Shown: positions 23,336-32,611, numbered from the stretch's first letter. The stretch is DNA of 38,099 nucleotides from an uncultured Clostridia bacterium (GCA_947254895.1 CAMYEY010000003.1:1-38099); one strand, 5' to 3'. The notes: a model not told the origin generated them from the letters alone. Numbers and translations: made by a program.

Positions 23336-24361
23336 TTATCCCTCTCTCTTGTGGTTATCCGGTTCAGCCAAGACAATCGACCCGTCTTCCAGGCCCGCCT
23401 TGACATTCATCCAGCAGGCAGCCAAATGGTCGTCTGCTACCTGCATTCTTTCCGGCAGTTGGGACAGGCAAACCTTCATAGCCCGGTTGCAACGTGGGGC
23501 AAAAGCACAGCCCTTAGGTATATTGAGTAAGTCTATCGGAGTACCGGAAATGGATTCCAGCTTCTGGCCCATAGTAGAAAGACTGGGTAGGGATTTAAGT
23601 AATCCCTTGGTATATTCATGCTTGGGATTATAGAAAATCTCATCAGCTATCCCCTGCTCACAAATCCGTCCCGCATACATAACGATAACCTCATCACAGA
23701 TCTGGGCAATAACCCCTAGATCGTGGGTTATCATGACGATAGCCATACCAAGTTCCCTCTGCAGTTCCTGCATAACATCAAGGATCTGTGCCTGAATGGT
23801 AACGTCCAGGGCAGTTGTCGGCTCATCGGCAATCAGAATATCCGGCTCACAAGCCAAAGCCATAGCAATCATGACCCGCTGCCTCATGCCTCCGGATAGC
23901 TCAAAAGGGTATTGTTTGAGCCGTTTTTTTGGCTCATTGACATTAACCATTTCCAGCATCTCCAAGGCTCGGGCCTCAGCCTGCTTTTTATCACGGCCGG
24001 TATGGAGGATAATCCCCTCCATCAGCTGACGGCCAATGGTATAGGTTGGATTGAGGCAGGTCATGGGGTCCTGAAAGATGATTGAGATCTTATTGCCGCG
24101 AATTTTATGCATGACCTCTTCTCCGGCCCCCACCAGTTCCTGGCCGGCAAACTTAATAGAAGATTCCGGTTTAATCACAGCATTATCTTCCAAAATTTGC
24201 ATGATGGAGTAAGCCGTAACAGACTTGCCTGAACCGGATTCCCCAACAATACCGAGAACCTTTCCGGCTTCAACATTGAAAGAAATTCCGTTGATTGCCT
24301 TAACCTCACCGGCATCAGTGAAAAAGGATGTTTTTAAATTTCTAACTTCTAATAAAGACAT
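23336..24361 (-). CDS. oppD: oligopeptide ABC importer ATPase OppD
   Basis: This 341-residue ABC ATPase has Walker A GESGSGKS at 40-47, signature LSGGM at 155-159, Walker B ILIADEP at 175-181 and switch His near 213. The C-terminal module again has four Cys (285, 291, 298, 316), matching OppF. GTAGGAGGAG precedes the ATG at 24361. It forms the OppD-OppF heterodimer that powers the OppB-OppC channel. This is the conventional two-gene arrangement, in contrast to the fused ATPase of the lysA-linked importer. Confidence 0.95.
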   Translation of the reverse strand: MSLLEVRNLKTSFFTDAGEVKAINGISFNVEAGKVLGIVGESGSGKSVTAYSIMQILEDNAVIKPESSIKFAGQELVGAGEEVMHKIRGNKISIIFQDPMTCLNPTYTIGRQLMEGIILHTGRDKKQAEARALEMLEMVNVNEPKKRLKQYPFELSGGMRQRVMIAMALACEPDILIADEPTTALDVTIQAQILDVMQELQRELGMAIVMITHDLGVIAQICDEVIVMYAGRICEQGIADEIFYNPKHEYTKGLLKSLPSLSTMGQKLESISGTPIDLLNIPKGCAFAPRCNRAMKVCLSQLPERMQVADDHLAACWMNVKAGLEDGSIVLAEPDNHKREG

Positions 24362-24370
24362 AGGCTCCTC

Positions 24371-25429
24371 CTACTTCGTCAATTTGGGGTCAAAGGCATC
24401 CCTAAGACCATCGCCAAAGAGGTTCAGCGACAGGACAATTAAAGAAATGATCACTGCCGGAATCACCAAGCGGTAGGGGTAGGTTGTCATGCCATTTAAA
24501 CCATCTGCTGCCAAAGAGCCCAGAGAAGGCATGGGAGCATTAACACCCAGGCCTAAGAAGGATAAGTAACTTTCAGTAAAGATGGCTGACGGAATCTGCA
24601 AGGCGGTCGAAATAAAGATAACGCTGATCGTATTAGGGATCAGGTGTTTACGGATAATCCAACTCCCCTTAGCACCGGCCGTACGAGCAGCTAAGACATA
24701 CTCTTGTTCTCTCAGGGACAAAATCTGTCCCCTGACCAGCCTGGACATAGACACCCAATAGAGGACGGCAAAGACGATAAAGAGGCTGATAATGTTGCTA
24801 CCAATCTTAGCCATGGTTGTCCCTTCAATCAAAGGGGTTAAGCTCACCTTTAAAACCGAAGCCAGAAGAATAACCATCAACATATCCGGCAAGGAGTAAA
24901 TGATATCAACAAAACGCATGATAAAAAGGTCAACCTTGCCGCCACAGTAACCGGCAATGGAGCCTACCGTCAAACCGATCAAAAGAACGATGATCGAGGC
25001 AAAAAAGCCAACCATGAGGGAAATCCTCGTTCCGTAGATCACCCTGATAAAGTAGTCCCGTCCCTGGGTATCAGTACCAAAAATATGGGGGAAGACACTT
25101 TCCCCTGCCTCTATCTTTTCTTGCTCTGTAGAGCTGTATTCAAAAGGTGCAAGATTAGCAAAGGTGGGGTCAACCCTTTTACCGGGCACCAAACCTAACT
25201 GCTGCTCATAGCTATAAGGCCAGAAAAAGGGGAGGAAGACAGCCGAAAAGACAACTATGACGATGATAAAGAAGGCAACCATAGCCACCTTGTTTTTCTT
25301 GAGACGGTTGATCGAATCCTTAAAGAAGGTCGAAGACGGCCGCATGGTTACTAAGTATTCTTTTTCCTTGTCGGTCGCCGGGTTAAAGGCATCTAAGTCG
25401 ACGTGCATTGTAAATATTTTTTTGTTCAT
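24371..25429 (-). CDS. oppC: oligopeptide ABC importer permease OppC
   Basis: This 352-residue permease begins with a cytosolic N-terminal arm of about 45 residues, then the first membrane helix (VAMVAFFIIVIVVF). The periplasm-side loop is followed by GTDTQGRDYFIRVIYG, the OppC/DppC signature, and later the coupling loop with AARTAGAKGSWIIRKHLIPN. The gene ends with FGDGLRDAFDPK, also typical. The GGGAGG ribosome site overlaps the oppB stop codon, so translation is coupled. Confidence 0.95.
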   Translation of the reverse strand: MNKKIFTMHVDLDAFNPATDKEKEYLVTMRPSSTFFKDSINRLKKNKVAMVAFFIIVIVVFSAVFLPFFWPYSYEQQLGLVPGKRVDPTFANLAPFEYSSTEQEKIEAGESVFPHIFGTDTQGRDYFIRVIYGTRISLMVGFFASIIVLLIGLTVGSIAGYCGGKVDLFIMRFVDIIYSLPDMLMVILLASVLKVSLTPLIEGTTMAKIGSNIISLFIVFAVLYWVSMSRLVRGQILSLREQEYVLAARTAGAKGSWIIRKHLIPNTISVIFISTALQIPSAIFTESYLSFLGLGVNAPMPSLGSLAADGLNGMTTYPYRLVIPAVIISLIVLSLNLFGDGLRDAFDPKLTK

Positions 25430-25440
25430 CTTTTGCCTCC

Positions 25441-26370
25441 CTATTCAAAGTTAATTCTCGGATCGACAACCTTATACAGGATGTCGGACAGGAGGTTCAT
25501 AACCACGATCATTGTTGCTAAAACGATGGTTGTGCCCATGATCATAGGATAGTCACGGTTGGTAATACTATCAACAAAGGCACGTCCAAGGCCGGGTACA
25601 GCAAAAATCTTTTCTACAACCAGTGACCCTGTGATAATGTAGGCCAACATAGGGCCAAAGTAGGTTATAACCGGTAAGAGGGAGTTTTTTAAGGCATGAC
25701 CAAAAATGATCTTCCACTTGGCAACACCCTTAGCACGGGCTGTCCTAATATAGTCCTGGCCTAAGACATCCAACATGGAGGACCTGGTCAAACGTGTAAT
25801 ATAAGCCATCGGGTAAAGGCTAAGGGTTATCACCGGCAAAACCAGACCTGCAGAGGTTGATCCGTTGGCAGGAAACCAACCAAGTTTCAGACAAAAGCCG
25901 ATGAGGAGCAAGGCTCCCATGATAAAAGAAGGGATGGAAACAAAAGCTGTTGTAACCACCATGATGGTTTTTTCCAATACGGTATTTCGTTTCAAGGCAG
26001 CAATGGAGCCAAAAAAGACTCCCGTAATTAAGGCTGACACAGCAGCGATCAGGCCTAGCTTGGCAGATGTTTTCATACCGGTGCTGATAACATCGATAAC
26101 CATCCGCCCTCTCTGCTTAATTGAGGGACCAAAGTCCAACTTTGTAACTGCATCCTTGAGGTAGGTTGTGTATTGGGTAAAGAGCGGCTTGTCCATGCCA
26201 TATTTAGCTTCCAGGGCTTTAGTCGCAGCCTCTGAAACCGCTTTTTCACTTAAAAAGGGTCCACCCGGAACAGAATGCATAACCAAAAATGTTATGGTTA
26301 TAACTGCCCAGATTGTCAGTATTCCTAGTAGGATTCTCTTGATAATATAGAACCACGTCTTTGAACCCAT
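25441..26370 (-). CDS. oppB: oligopeptide ABC importer permease OppB
   Basis: This 309-residue permease has an N-terminal helix (residues 10-32) ending in VPGGPF, the OppB form of the PGDP motif, then the YGMDKPLFTQY segment. The main helices include the coupling loop TARAKGVAKWKIIFGHALKN, and the end is VDPRINFE. It is the first gene of the operon; CAGGAGGAG precedes the ATG at 26370. A candidate promoter lies 60 nt upstream. Confidence 0.95.
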   Translation of the reverse strand: MGSKTWFYIIKRILLGILTIWAVITITFLVMHSVPGGPFLSEKAVSEAATKALEAKYGMDKPLFTQYTTYLKDAVTKLDFGPSIKQRGRMVIDVISTGMKTSAKLGLIAAVSALITGVFFGSIAALKRNTVLEKTIMVVTTAFVSIPSFIMGALLLIGFCLKLGWFPANGSTSAGLVLPVITLSLYPMAYITRLTRSSMLDVLGQDYIRTARAKGVAKWKIIFGHALKNSLLPVITYFGPMLAYIITGSLVVEKIFAVPGLGRAFVDSITNRDYPMIMGTTIVLATMIVVMNLLSDILYKVVDPRINFE

Positions 26371-26430
26371 AGTCTCCTCCTGAGTCTTACAAATCTAGCA
26401 CACACATTTAACTTAAATGCTTAAGCTGTA

Positions 26431-26459
26431 ATTTTAATAGCTAATGTATCCTTACACAA
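26431..26459 (-). promoter_or_regulatory. candidate promoter of oppBCDFA
   Basis: On the minus strand TTGTGT (26454-26459), a 17-nt spacer and TAAAAT (26431-26436) make a moderate promoter. Transcription would start near 26424, leaving a leader of about 54 nt before oppB. Confidence 0.5.
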
Positions 26460-26539
26460 ATTTTCGCCTTATCAGCTAATTTTTTAGTTGAATATTTACT
26501 AAGGCCGGCCGGAAAAGAGCCAACTTTTGTGAAGATGTT

Positions 26540-26573
26540 TAAATATACCTTTAAATGTATAGTCTAAATGTAT
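26540..26573. repeat. three short AT-rich repeats between thrC and oppB
   Basis: TAAATGTAT occurs at 26552-26560 and 26565-26573, with an imperfect copy TAAATATAC at 26540-26548, spaced 12-13 bp. They sit just past the thrC stop and about 80 nt upstream of the candidate opp promoter. Operator sites are possible; chance in AT-rich DNA is also possible. The rest of this 221-bp gap shows no gene. Confidence 0.35.
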
Positions 26574-26591
26574 CGTCAACCTTAATCTGCT

Positions 26592-28052
26592 TTAACAAAA
26601 GCCGGAACCAGCTAAACCATCCAGGATAAAGTCAGCCTGTTCAGCAGCCTCAATAACCAACTCCCGATCAGGGTCTAATTCCCATAATTGTTGGATCCGG
26701 TCGGGCAAATCTTGTCTAGCTAAAGCAGCCAGGCGGTTTAAAGCTGTTTGGTCATCTGAGACCGCTTTTTGACCTAGAGCCGAAAGAAGTTTTTCACAAA
26801 ACTTGTAAGGGCTGGCCGTCGCCGCTATAAAAGTTGAACCCTGGCTGGGATAGGCCTTGAGTCCTGCATAAGCCACAGCTGTATGGGGGTCAATCAGGTA
26901 GTCACCTTCCCGGTAAACCTCTGCGATAGCCTGGTCGGTGGCGGTCTCCCCTGCCCAAGTGGCTTTAATGTCCAAGAGGTCCGGCTCAACCTTAAAACAC
27001 CCTTTCTGCTCAAGGTCAACCATTAGGCTTTTGATCCAGTCCGGGTTAGGCTTTTGCAGATAAAGGTAGCGTTCCAGGTTGCTGGCTCTCAGGATATCCA
27101 TTGAGGGAGAAGAACTCTTGACCAAGTCCCGGTTAGCATTGTAAGTTCCAGTCTGTAAAAAGTCATAGAGAACATTATTTTGATTGGCTGCCAACTGGAT
27201 CTGTCCTAAAGGTAGACCCATGGTTTTAGCATAGTCTGCCGCAAGGATGTTGCCAAAATTACCGGTGGGTACGATCACCTTAACCGGATCACCATAGCTA
27301 AATCTGCCCATTTTTACAGCTCGGAGATAACTATAAACATAGTACACAATTTGAGGGACCAGGCGGCCAATATTGATAGAATTGGCTGAAGAAAGGACAT
27401 AGCCTCGACTTTTGGCCTGAGCTTTAAAATCCGAATCAGCAAAGATTGTCTTGACCCCTCTCTGACAGTCGTCAAAATTTCCTTTAACAGCGACAGCCCT
27501 AACATTCGTGGCAGACCTCGTAAGCATCTGTCTTTTCTGAAAAGAGCTAACGCCCTTGTAGGGATAAAAAACCAAAACCTGATAGTCCTCCAGGCCGGCA
27601 AAGCCCTCCATGGCAGCCTTACCCGTATCTCCTGAAGTAGCAGTAAGGATCAGAACCTTATCTTTAAGACCCAACTTAGCCCTGGCTGCCTGCATCAACC
27701 TAGGTAAAAATTGCAGGGCTAGGTCTTTAAAAGCCAGGGTTGGTCCATGCCACAGCTCCAAGAAAGCAAGGTCAGGCCTGAACCAATGGCTGGGCACGAT
27801 CTCCTCATGATCAAATTGACTACCATAGGCGGATTGGCAAATCTCATCCAAGGTATCTGGAGCTAAGTCCGAAAAAAACAGGCCGGAAATTTTTCGAGCA
27901 ATTTCCTGATAGCTAAGGCCCTGCCAAGACTCAAAGTCTACTTGGGGTAAAGCAGCCGGGACAAAAAGGCCACCATCCTCAGCTAAACCCTTAAGGACAG
28001 CCTGGCATGGTTCAACGAACTGATCTTTATTCCGTGTACTGTGGTATAGCAT
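26592..28052 (-). CDS. thrC: threonine synthase
   Basis: ThrC converts O-phosphohomoserine to threonine with PLP. The 486-residue chain is the long form (fungal/E. coli type): an N-terminal YHSTR segment, the PLP lysine Lys109 in HGPTLAFKD (102-110), ATSGDTGKAAMEGF, and the phosphate-binding GNFGN near 265. AGGAG lies 10 nt before the ATG at 28052. It follows hom by 42 nt with no terminator, so ask-hom-thrC form one unit. The partner kinase thrB lies beyond the opp operon. Confidence 0.95.
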   Translation of the reverse strand: MLYHSTRNKDQFVEPCQAVLKGLAEDGGLFVPAALPQVDFESWQGLSYQEIARKISGLFFSDLAPDTLDEICQSAYGSQFDHEEIVPSHWFRPDLAFLELWHGPTLAFKDLALQFLPRLMQAARAKLGLKDKVLILTATSGDTGKAAMEGFAGLEDYQVLVFYPYKGVSSFQKRQMLTRSATNVRAVAVKGNFDDCQRGVKTIFADSDFKAQAKSRGYVLSSANSINIGRLVPQIVYYVYSYLRAVKMGRFSYGDPVKVIVPTGNFGNILAADYAKTMGLPLGQIQLAANQNNVLYDFLQTGTYNANRDLVKSSSPSMDILRASNLERYLYLQKPNPDWIKSLMVDLEQKGCFKVEPDLLDIKATWAGETATDQAIAEVYREGDYLIDPHTAVAYAGLKAYPSQGSTFIAATASPYKFCEKLLSALGQKAVSDDQTALNRLAALARQDLPDRIQQLWELDPDRELVIEAAEQADFILDGLAGSGFC

Positions 28053-28094
28053 CTGTTTATTTCTCCTAAATCGTTTCAGTAGCCTTGTTAATGT

Positions 28095-29315
28095 TTAGTC
28101 TATGGTCTCCCCCAGCTTAACCAGGTGAGCTCCCTGACCATATAACTGCCTAGCTTGATCAGGTTTGAGAGGCCGGCAAAAGACGGCCAACTCATCACGA
28201 TCTGATAAAACCTCTATAGCTACATTTTGAACTTCCTTAACCAATTTTCGATCAGATAAAAGTTCTCCCGGCAGACGAATATAGTAGGCTGAACTCCTTG
28301 TCTCAGAAATGTCTACCAAGCTGTCATTTTCAAGCAAGTGATAAGTTGGCTTGCTCGTGAGCACATCCAAAATATCCGTCATGATCGAATTGGCTGTCGG
28401 CCGCATAGAGCCGCCTGCCCCTAAAAACCTAAGTTCCCCCGACTGTGATCCCTGCAGAGCAACCTCATTAAAGAGACCATTAACCCGGTTAAACTTACTA
28501 TTTTTTAGGGCTGTCGGTAAAACTGACAAGGCATACTCACCATCTGTCAAACCTCCCTCACGACCTTTTAAAAATTCAGCTAGAAGCTTGATCTCATAAC
28601 CCAAGGCCCCCAGGATTGCTGTATCGCGACTATCGAGCTGACTGATACCGAAACTGAAGATATCTGCTTCAGAGATCTCCTGGTCAAGGATGAGCATGGC
28701 CAGGATAGCTAACTTTCTCCTGGCATCAAAACCCGCCAGGTCATCCGTAGGATCTTCTTCTAAGATTCCAAGCTCTCGGGCGGCCAATAAAACCTGATCA
28801 AGGTCCTTACCCTGGCAGATTTCTGTCAACACATAGTTGGTTGTGCTGTTGATGATCCCGTGGAGCTTGTAGATATTATTAAAGGCTAAGAGCTTGACCA
28901 AGGGAGCCAGGATAGGGATACCGGCAGCAACAGAAGCCTCAAACTTCAAGTGAACTTGCTTTTTTGCAGCCAACTCCTGCAGTTCTTTAAAGTCTGCCGC
29001 TATGGCAACTTTATTAGCTGAAACAAGGTGCTTGCCGCTAGTTAAGACCTGCTTGATATAGGAGATGGCCTGGTCCTTACCGGAGGTGACCTCAACCACC
29101 AGTTCAATTTCCGGATCCTCCAAGATCTCCTGAATATCACTAGTTAAAAGGCCTATCGGCAGATCCATACCCCGATCTTTATCAGGGTCTCTGACCAAGA
29201 CCTTTTTAACATCCAAGTCCTGGCCTATCCTGGCCCGGTAGCGGGCTTTTTCTTCTTGGCAAATCTTGTAGACCCCCTGGCCTACTGTGCCAAAACCTAA
29301 TATTGCTATCTTCAT
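28095..29315 (-). CDS. hom: homoserine dehydrogenase
   Basis: This enzyme reduces aspartate semialdehyde to homoserine, the entry to threonine and methionine. Of 406 residues, the N-terminal Rossmann motif GFGTVGQG is at 7-14, SANKVAIA at 99-106, INSTTNY at 155-161 and the catalytic DARRK at 197-201. After about residue 340 only some 62 residues remain. They resemble a shortened ACT-like tail without the usual GxL turn, whereas typical Gram-positive Hom (about 430) carries a complete ACT domain. Threonine feedback may therefore be weak or altered; that is inference. It lies 33 nt after the aspartokinase gene. Confidence 0.94.
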   Translation of the reverse strand: MKIAILGFGTVGQGVYKICQEEKARYRARIGQDLDVKKVLVRDPDKDRGMDLPIGLLTSDIQEILEDPEIELVVEVTSGKDQAISYIKQVLTSGKHLVSANKVAIAADFKELQELAAKKQVHLKFEASVAAGIPILAPLVKLLAFNNIYKLHGIINSTTNYVLTEICQGKDLDQVLLAARELGILEEDPTDDLAGFDARRKLAILAMLILDQEISEADIFSFGISQLDSRDTAILGALGYEIKLLAEFLKGREGGLTDGEYALSVLPTALKNSKFNRVNGLFNEVALQGSQSGELRFLGAGGSMRPTANSIMTDILDVLTSKPTYHLLENDSLVDISETRSSAYYIRLPGELLSDRKLVKEVQNVAIEVLSDRDELAVFCRPLKPDQARQLYGQGAHLVKLGETID

Positions 29316-29348
29316 AAACTTATCCTTTAAATAATCTTAACCAATTCT

Positions 29349-30659
29349 TTAGGCAAAGAACTCTTGGTAGATTGCCCTGATAGACTGTTCAAATTGTTCG
29401 TTGGACACACCGATGATAATGTTAAGCTCACTTGAACCCTGGGTAATCATTCGGATGTTAGAACCTGCCTTGGCCAGGGCCCCAAAAACTCGGCCGGCTA
29501 CCCCGGACCGGAAGGCCATATTTTCACCAACAATGGCCAAGAGGGAGAGACCGGTTGTAATGTCGATCCGGTCAGGTGAACAATAGATATCCAACTCTTC
29601 CAGGATTTTCTTCTCCTTCCCCTTCATCTTTTCTTCACGGACGATCACCGATAGGCGGTCGATAGAGGATGGGATATGGTGGATAGGAATTTTATTAGCT
29701 TCAAAAACCGAACACAGTCTACGGAAAAAGCTGACATCCTCAGTCATATGGTACTTTTCAACATCGATGATCATAAAGTTTTTAACACCGGCTATACCGG
29801 TAACAATATGATCGCTGGTCGACCGCTTGGCCTTAGGAAGGATCAGGGTTCCCTGGTCTTCAGGCTTATTGGTATTGAGGATATGGATGGGGATTCCCCT
29901 CTGGCGAGCCGGGAAAATGGCCTCTTCATGGAGAACCTGGGCTCCCATGTAGGATAGCTCCCTCAGCTCGTCATAGGTCAGGATATTGAGCGGCTTTGGA
30001 TTATCCACAATTTTAGGATCTGCCGCTAAAAAGCCGGATACGTCTGTCCAGTTTTCATACTTTTCGACAGCCAGGGCGGAGGCCAAGATGGATCCGGTAA
30101 TATCTGAACCTCCCCTGGGGAAGGTGACAATTGTCCCATCTTCCCGGGCTCCATAAAAGCCCGGAACGACAAAGCCATTCTTTCCCTTGAGTTTATTTTT
30201 AATGAGTTTCTTACTGCTTGCAGCGTCATATTGGCGGTTATGGTCAAAGCGGATCAGATCAGCCGCATCAACAAACTCAAAACCCAAATAGGCAGCCATG
30301 AGGCGGGCAGAAAAATATTCTCCCCGGCTGGCAGTATAGTCAACAGGAGCCCCGGCTTGGAGCTTTTTTTCAGTAGCAACAAGGTCAGGAGCAAGGTCGA
30401 TTTCCAGTCCCAGGTCATTTTGAATGGATAAAAAGCGGTCGCTGATCGAAGCAAAAACCTCTTCTCCTCCAATGCCAATCTCCATCAGCTGGTGACACAG
30501 ATAAAGCATATCAGTTATCTTATGGTCAGCGTCATCCCGTTTTCCAGGAGCCGAAACTACAACGACCCGCCTTTCAGGATCGGCCTCAATGATCGATTTA
30601 ACCTTAGCAAACTGGCCGGCATCGGCACAGGAGCTACCACCAAATTTTGTTACTTTCAT
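29349..30659 (-). CDS. aspartokinase of the threonine cluster (second isozyme)
   Basis: This 436-residue aspartokinase has KFGGSS at residues 5-10, SRGEYFSARLMAAYL near 111-125, FPRGGSDITGS and a C-terminal ACT pair (about 290-436). It differs clearly from the 400-aa enzyme at 1823-3025: it has a longer helical insert after the first strand and the SRGEYFSA form seen in B. subtilis YclM-type and ThrA-type kinases. Being first in ask-hom-thrC, it is likely the threonine-branch isozyme. AGGA lies 12 nt before the ATG. A TTGACC in the 48-nt gap upstream could be a -35 element, but its -10 (TAATGG) is poor, so transcription from the DUF1538 gene is likely. Confidence 0.93.
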   Translation of the reverse strand: MKVTKFGGSSCADAGQFAKVKSIIEADPERRVVVVSAPGKRDDADHKITDMLYLCHQLMEIGIGGEEVFASISDRFLSIQNDLGLEIDLAPDLVATEKKLQAGAPVDYTASRGEYFSARLMAAYLGFEFVDAADLIRFDHNRQYDAASSKKLIKNKLKGKNGFVVPGFYGAREDGTIVTFPRGGSDITGSILASALAVEKYENWTDVSGFLAADPKIVDNPKPLNILTYDELRELSYMGAQVLHEEAIFPARQRGIPIHILNTNKPEDQGTLILPKAKRSTSDHIVTGIAGVKNFMIIDVEKYHMTEDVSFFRRLCSVFEANKIPIHHIPSSIDRLSVIVREEKMKGKEKKILEELDIYCSPDRIDITTGLSLLAIVGENMAFRSGVAGRVFGALAKAGSNIRMITQGSSELNIIIGVSNEQFEQSIRAIYQEFFA

Positions 30660-30707
30660 CTTATCAAATTCCTATTCCATTAATCTGTTTATCCTTAAAG
30701 GTCAATC

Positions 30708-32573
30708 TTAGTCTCTTAACTCAGGTTTGATAGGAGCCAGGGTAAGGCCTGCCATCTGGGTAACCGGCAGGGCCATTACAGAGATAATCTGGTCGGCTAG
30801 GGGTCCGGTTTGGCTAGATAAAAGCCGGGCCGCCTTGGTCCCAGTTTCTGCATCTGTTAAAAACCAGATAACCTCTTTTTCTTTTTCTAAGTCCATTGAT
30901 GAGGATAACCAGGTTCCGGATCTGGCATCACGTCCGTGGAGGATAGTTGCACCCTGGCAACCAATTGACCTGGCCAATTCAATAACCTCTTCTGTATACC
31001 CCCGGTTAATTGTACAACAAACCAACCCATGGAGGTCGGCTAAGCCTTGGCCTGACTGGACTAGGCTAACCTTTTGCTCGTCCATAGCAGCAATCTCCGG
31101 CTGGATCCGACCTGACTGTATCGCCTTAATCTTGTTAACCGTTCCAAGGATCATGATGGCTAGGATAGGTGTCATAGCGATCATGGCAATGATACCAAAA
31201 CCATCTCTTAAGACATCGGCTGTCGGAATCTGATCAGCTACTCCCTGGGCAAAGGCCATCACAAAAGTAGCTGCCATGGGACCTGAAGCCACACCTCCGG
31301 CGTCAAAAGCGATGCCGACAAAGATGGGATCAACAAAAAGAGAAAGGCCAATGGCGAGGGCAAAGCCCGGCAGTAGAAAGTACCAAAGCCTAATCTCCGG
31401 GACCATTATTTTCAACATAGACAAGGCAATAGCTAGGCCAACCCCTATCGATAGGGTGGTTCTAAGAACAGAATTATGGATGTTACCTGCTGTAACATCT
31501 TCGACCTGCTGGCCCAAAACATGGACAGCCGGCTCGGCTAAAACGACCAGCATGCCGAGGACCAGACCGATCAAGGGTAAAAAGTTGAGGTAACTTTCTG
31601 CCAGGCCGTAGCCCAAGACCCTCCCCATATCCATAAAACCAGTATGGGCCCCTACTAAAAACAGGGTCAAGCCCAGGATGGTATAAACCAGACCCCGGAT
31701 AATCCGAACCAGTTCTCCCCGATTGACCTTGAATTTAAAGATATTAAAGGCAAAAAAGAGGATAGTGATGGGTAGGAGGGCAAATAGGGACTCGGCAAAA
31801 GTTCCCTTAAAAGCTCCTAGAATAGGGGCAAAAACCCCCTTTGCAGTAGTGAAGACTTCAGGCTGGCCGTGGATATTAGCCTGGCCGGAGATAATGGAGA
31901 TCAACATAACGGCAAGGATAGGGCCGGCACTCATTGCACCAACCATGCCGAAAGAGTCTTCTTCAGAACTCTTACCGCCCTTGGTCCGAGAGAGGCCAAC
32001 CGAAATAGCCAAAACAAAAGGGGTGGTCAAGGCTCCGGTTGTAGCCCCGGAAGCATCGACCGAAATAGCTAAAAACTCTTCAGAAACCCTAGTGCCCAGG
32101 ATAAAAATAAGGGCATAGACGATCAACATCATAATGTTATAGCGAAAACCGGTCATAATCCGAATTGACGCCAAGGTAATTAGGACGCCGACACCGACAG
32201 AGATCAGGACAACCAAAAAGTCTGCCTTGAGACTCCCCCCGGAGGCACTTTCTACCTGCTGGGCCAGAATCAAAATATCCGGTTCCGCAATCGTCACTAA
32301 AAAGCCCAGGATAAAACTCAAAACCAAGCTCTTGGACAAATGCTTGGAGGTCGCAATCTCATGTGCCATGTGGTAGCCAATCGGCTCCATACTCTGGTCA
32401 ACACCCCAGAGGAAGATCGACAGGCCCAAAAAGACCAAACCCGAGGAGATAAAAAACCTCTGGACCAGGGGAAAATCAATCCGGACAAAGGCCATGGAGA
32501 GGATCCCTACAAAAACAACGATAGGAACTATCGACTGGGCTACTTCTTTAGTTTTTGAATGTAATAGATTCAT
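30708..32573 (-). CDS. DUF1538 membrane protein, duplicated, with a P-II-like C-terminal domain
   Basis: This 621-residue protein has about 12-14 hydrophobic segments in two repeated halves. Half 1 (about 45-230) and half 2 (about 290-485) share AEP...QQVE (96-108; 346-358), IGVG/SVGVG helices, and a DA(S/G)G-x3-G motif (173-180; 424-431). The repeated charged Glu and Asp inside membrane segments suggest a transport pathway. After residue 510 comes a soluble domain with GATILHGRD (541-549) and a terminal VMALPV (599-604), the fold pattern of P-II-like signalling proteins. The family is annotated only as DUF1538; its substrate is, to my knowledge, not established. It lies 38 nt after a tandem P-II-like gene and 48 nt before aspartokinase. 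Confidence 0.85.
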   Translation of the reverse strand: MNLLHSKTKEVAQSIVPIVVFVGILSMAFVRIDFPLVQRFFISSGLVFLGLSIFLWGVDQSMEPIGYHMAHEIATSKHLSKSLVLSFILGFLVTIAEPDILILAQQVESASGGSLKADFLVVLISVGVGVLITLASIRIMTGFRYNIMMLIVYALIFILGTRVSEEFLAISVDASGATTGALTTPFVLAISVGLSRTKGGKSSEEDSFGMVGAMSAGPILAVMLISIISGQANIHGQPEVFTTAKGVFAPILGAFKGTFAESLFALLPITILFFAFNIFKFKVNRGELVRIIRGLVYTILGLTLFLVGAHTGFMDMGRVLGYGLAESYLNFLPLIGLVLGMLVVLAEPAVHVLGQQVEDVTAGNIHNSVLRTTLSIGVGLAIALSMLKIMVPEIRLWYFLLPGFALAIGLSLFVDPIFVGIAFDAGGVASGPMAATFVMAFAQGVADQIPTADVLRDGFGIIAMIAMTPILAIMILGTVNKIKAIQSGRIQPEIAAMDEQKVSLVQSGQGLADLHGLVCCTINRGYTEEVIELARSIGCQGATILHGRDARSGTWLSSSMDLEKEKEVIWFLTDAETGTKAARLLSSQTGPLADQIISVMALPVTQMAGLTLAPIKPELRD

Positions 32574-32611
32574 ATTGATTCCTTAATCCATTTACAGCAA
32601 ACAAGAGAAAG

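Noticed and set aside
26480..26520. GGCCGGCC palindrome and weak stems after thrC as a terminator
   Set aside because: The stems are short, with long loops or an A-rich rather than T-rich tail on the minus strand, so I do not call a terminator.
30727..32118. Long plus-strand open frames (168, 105 and 131 codons) opposite the DUF1538 gene
   Set aside because: They lie entirely antisense to a gene with clear repeated motifs and membrane segments. No ribosome sites or family motifs are seen; they mirror the codon bias of the real gene.
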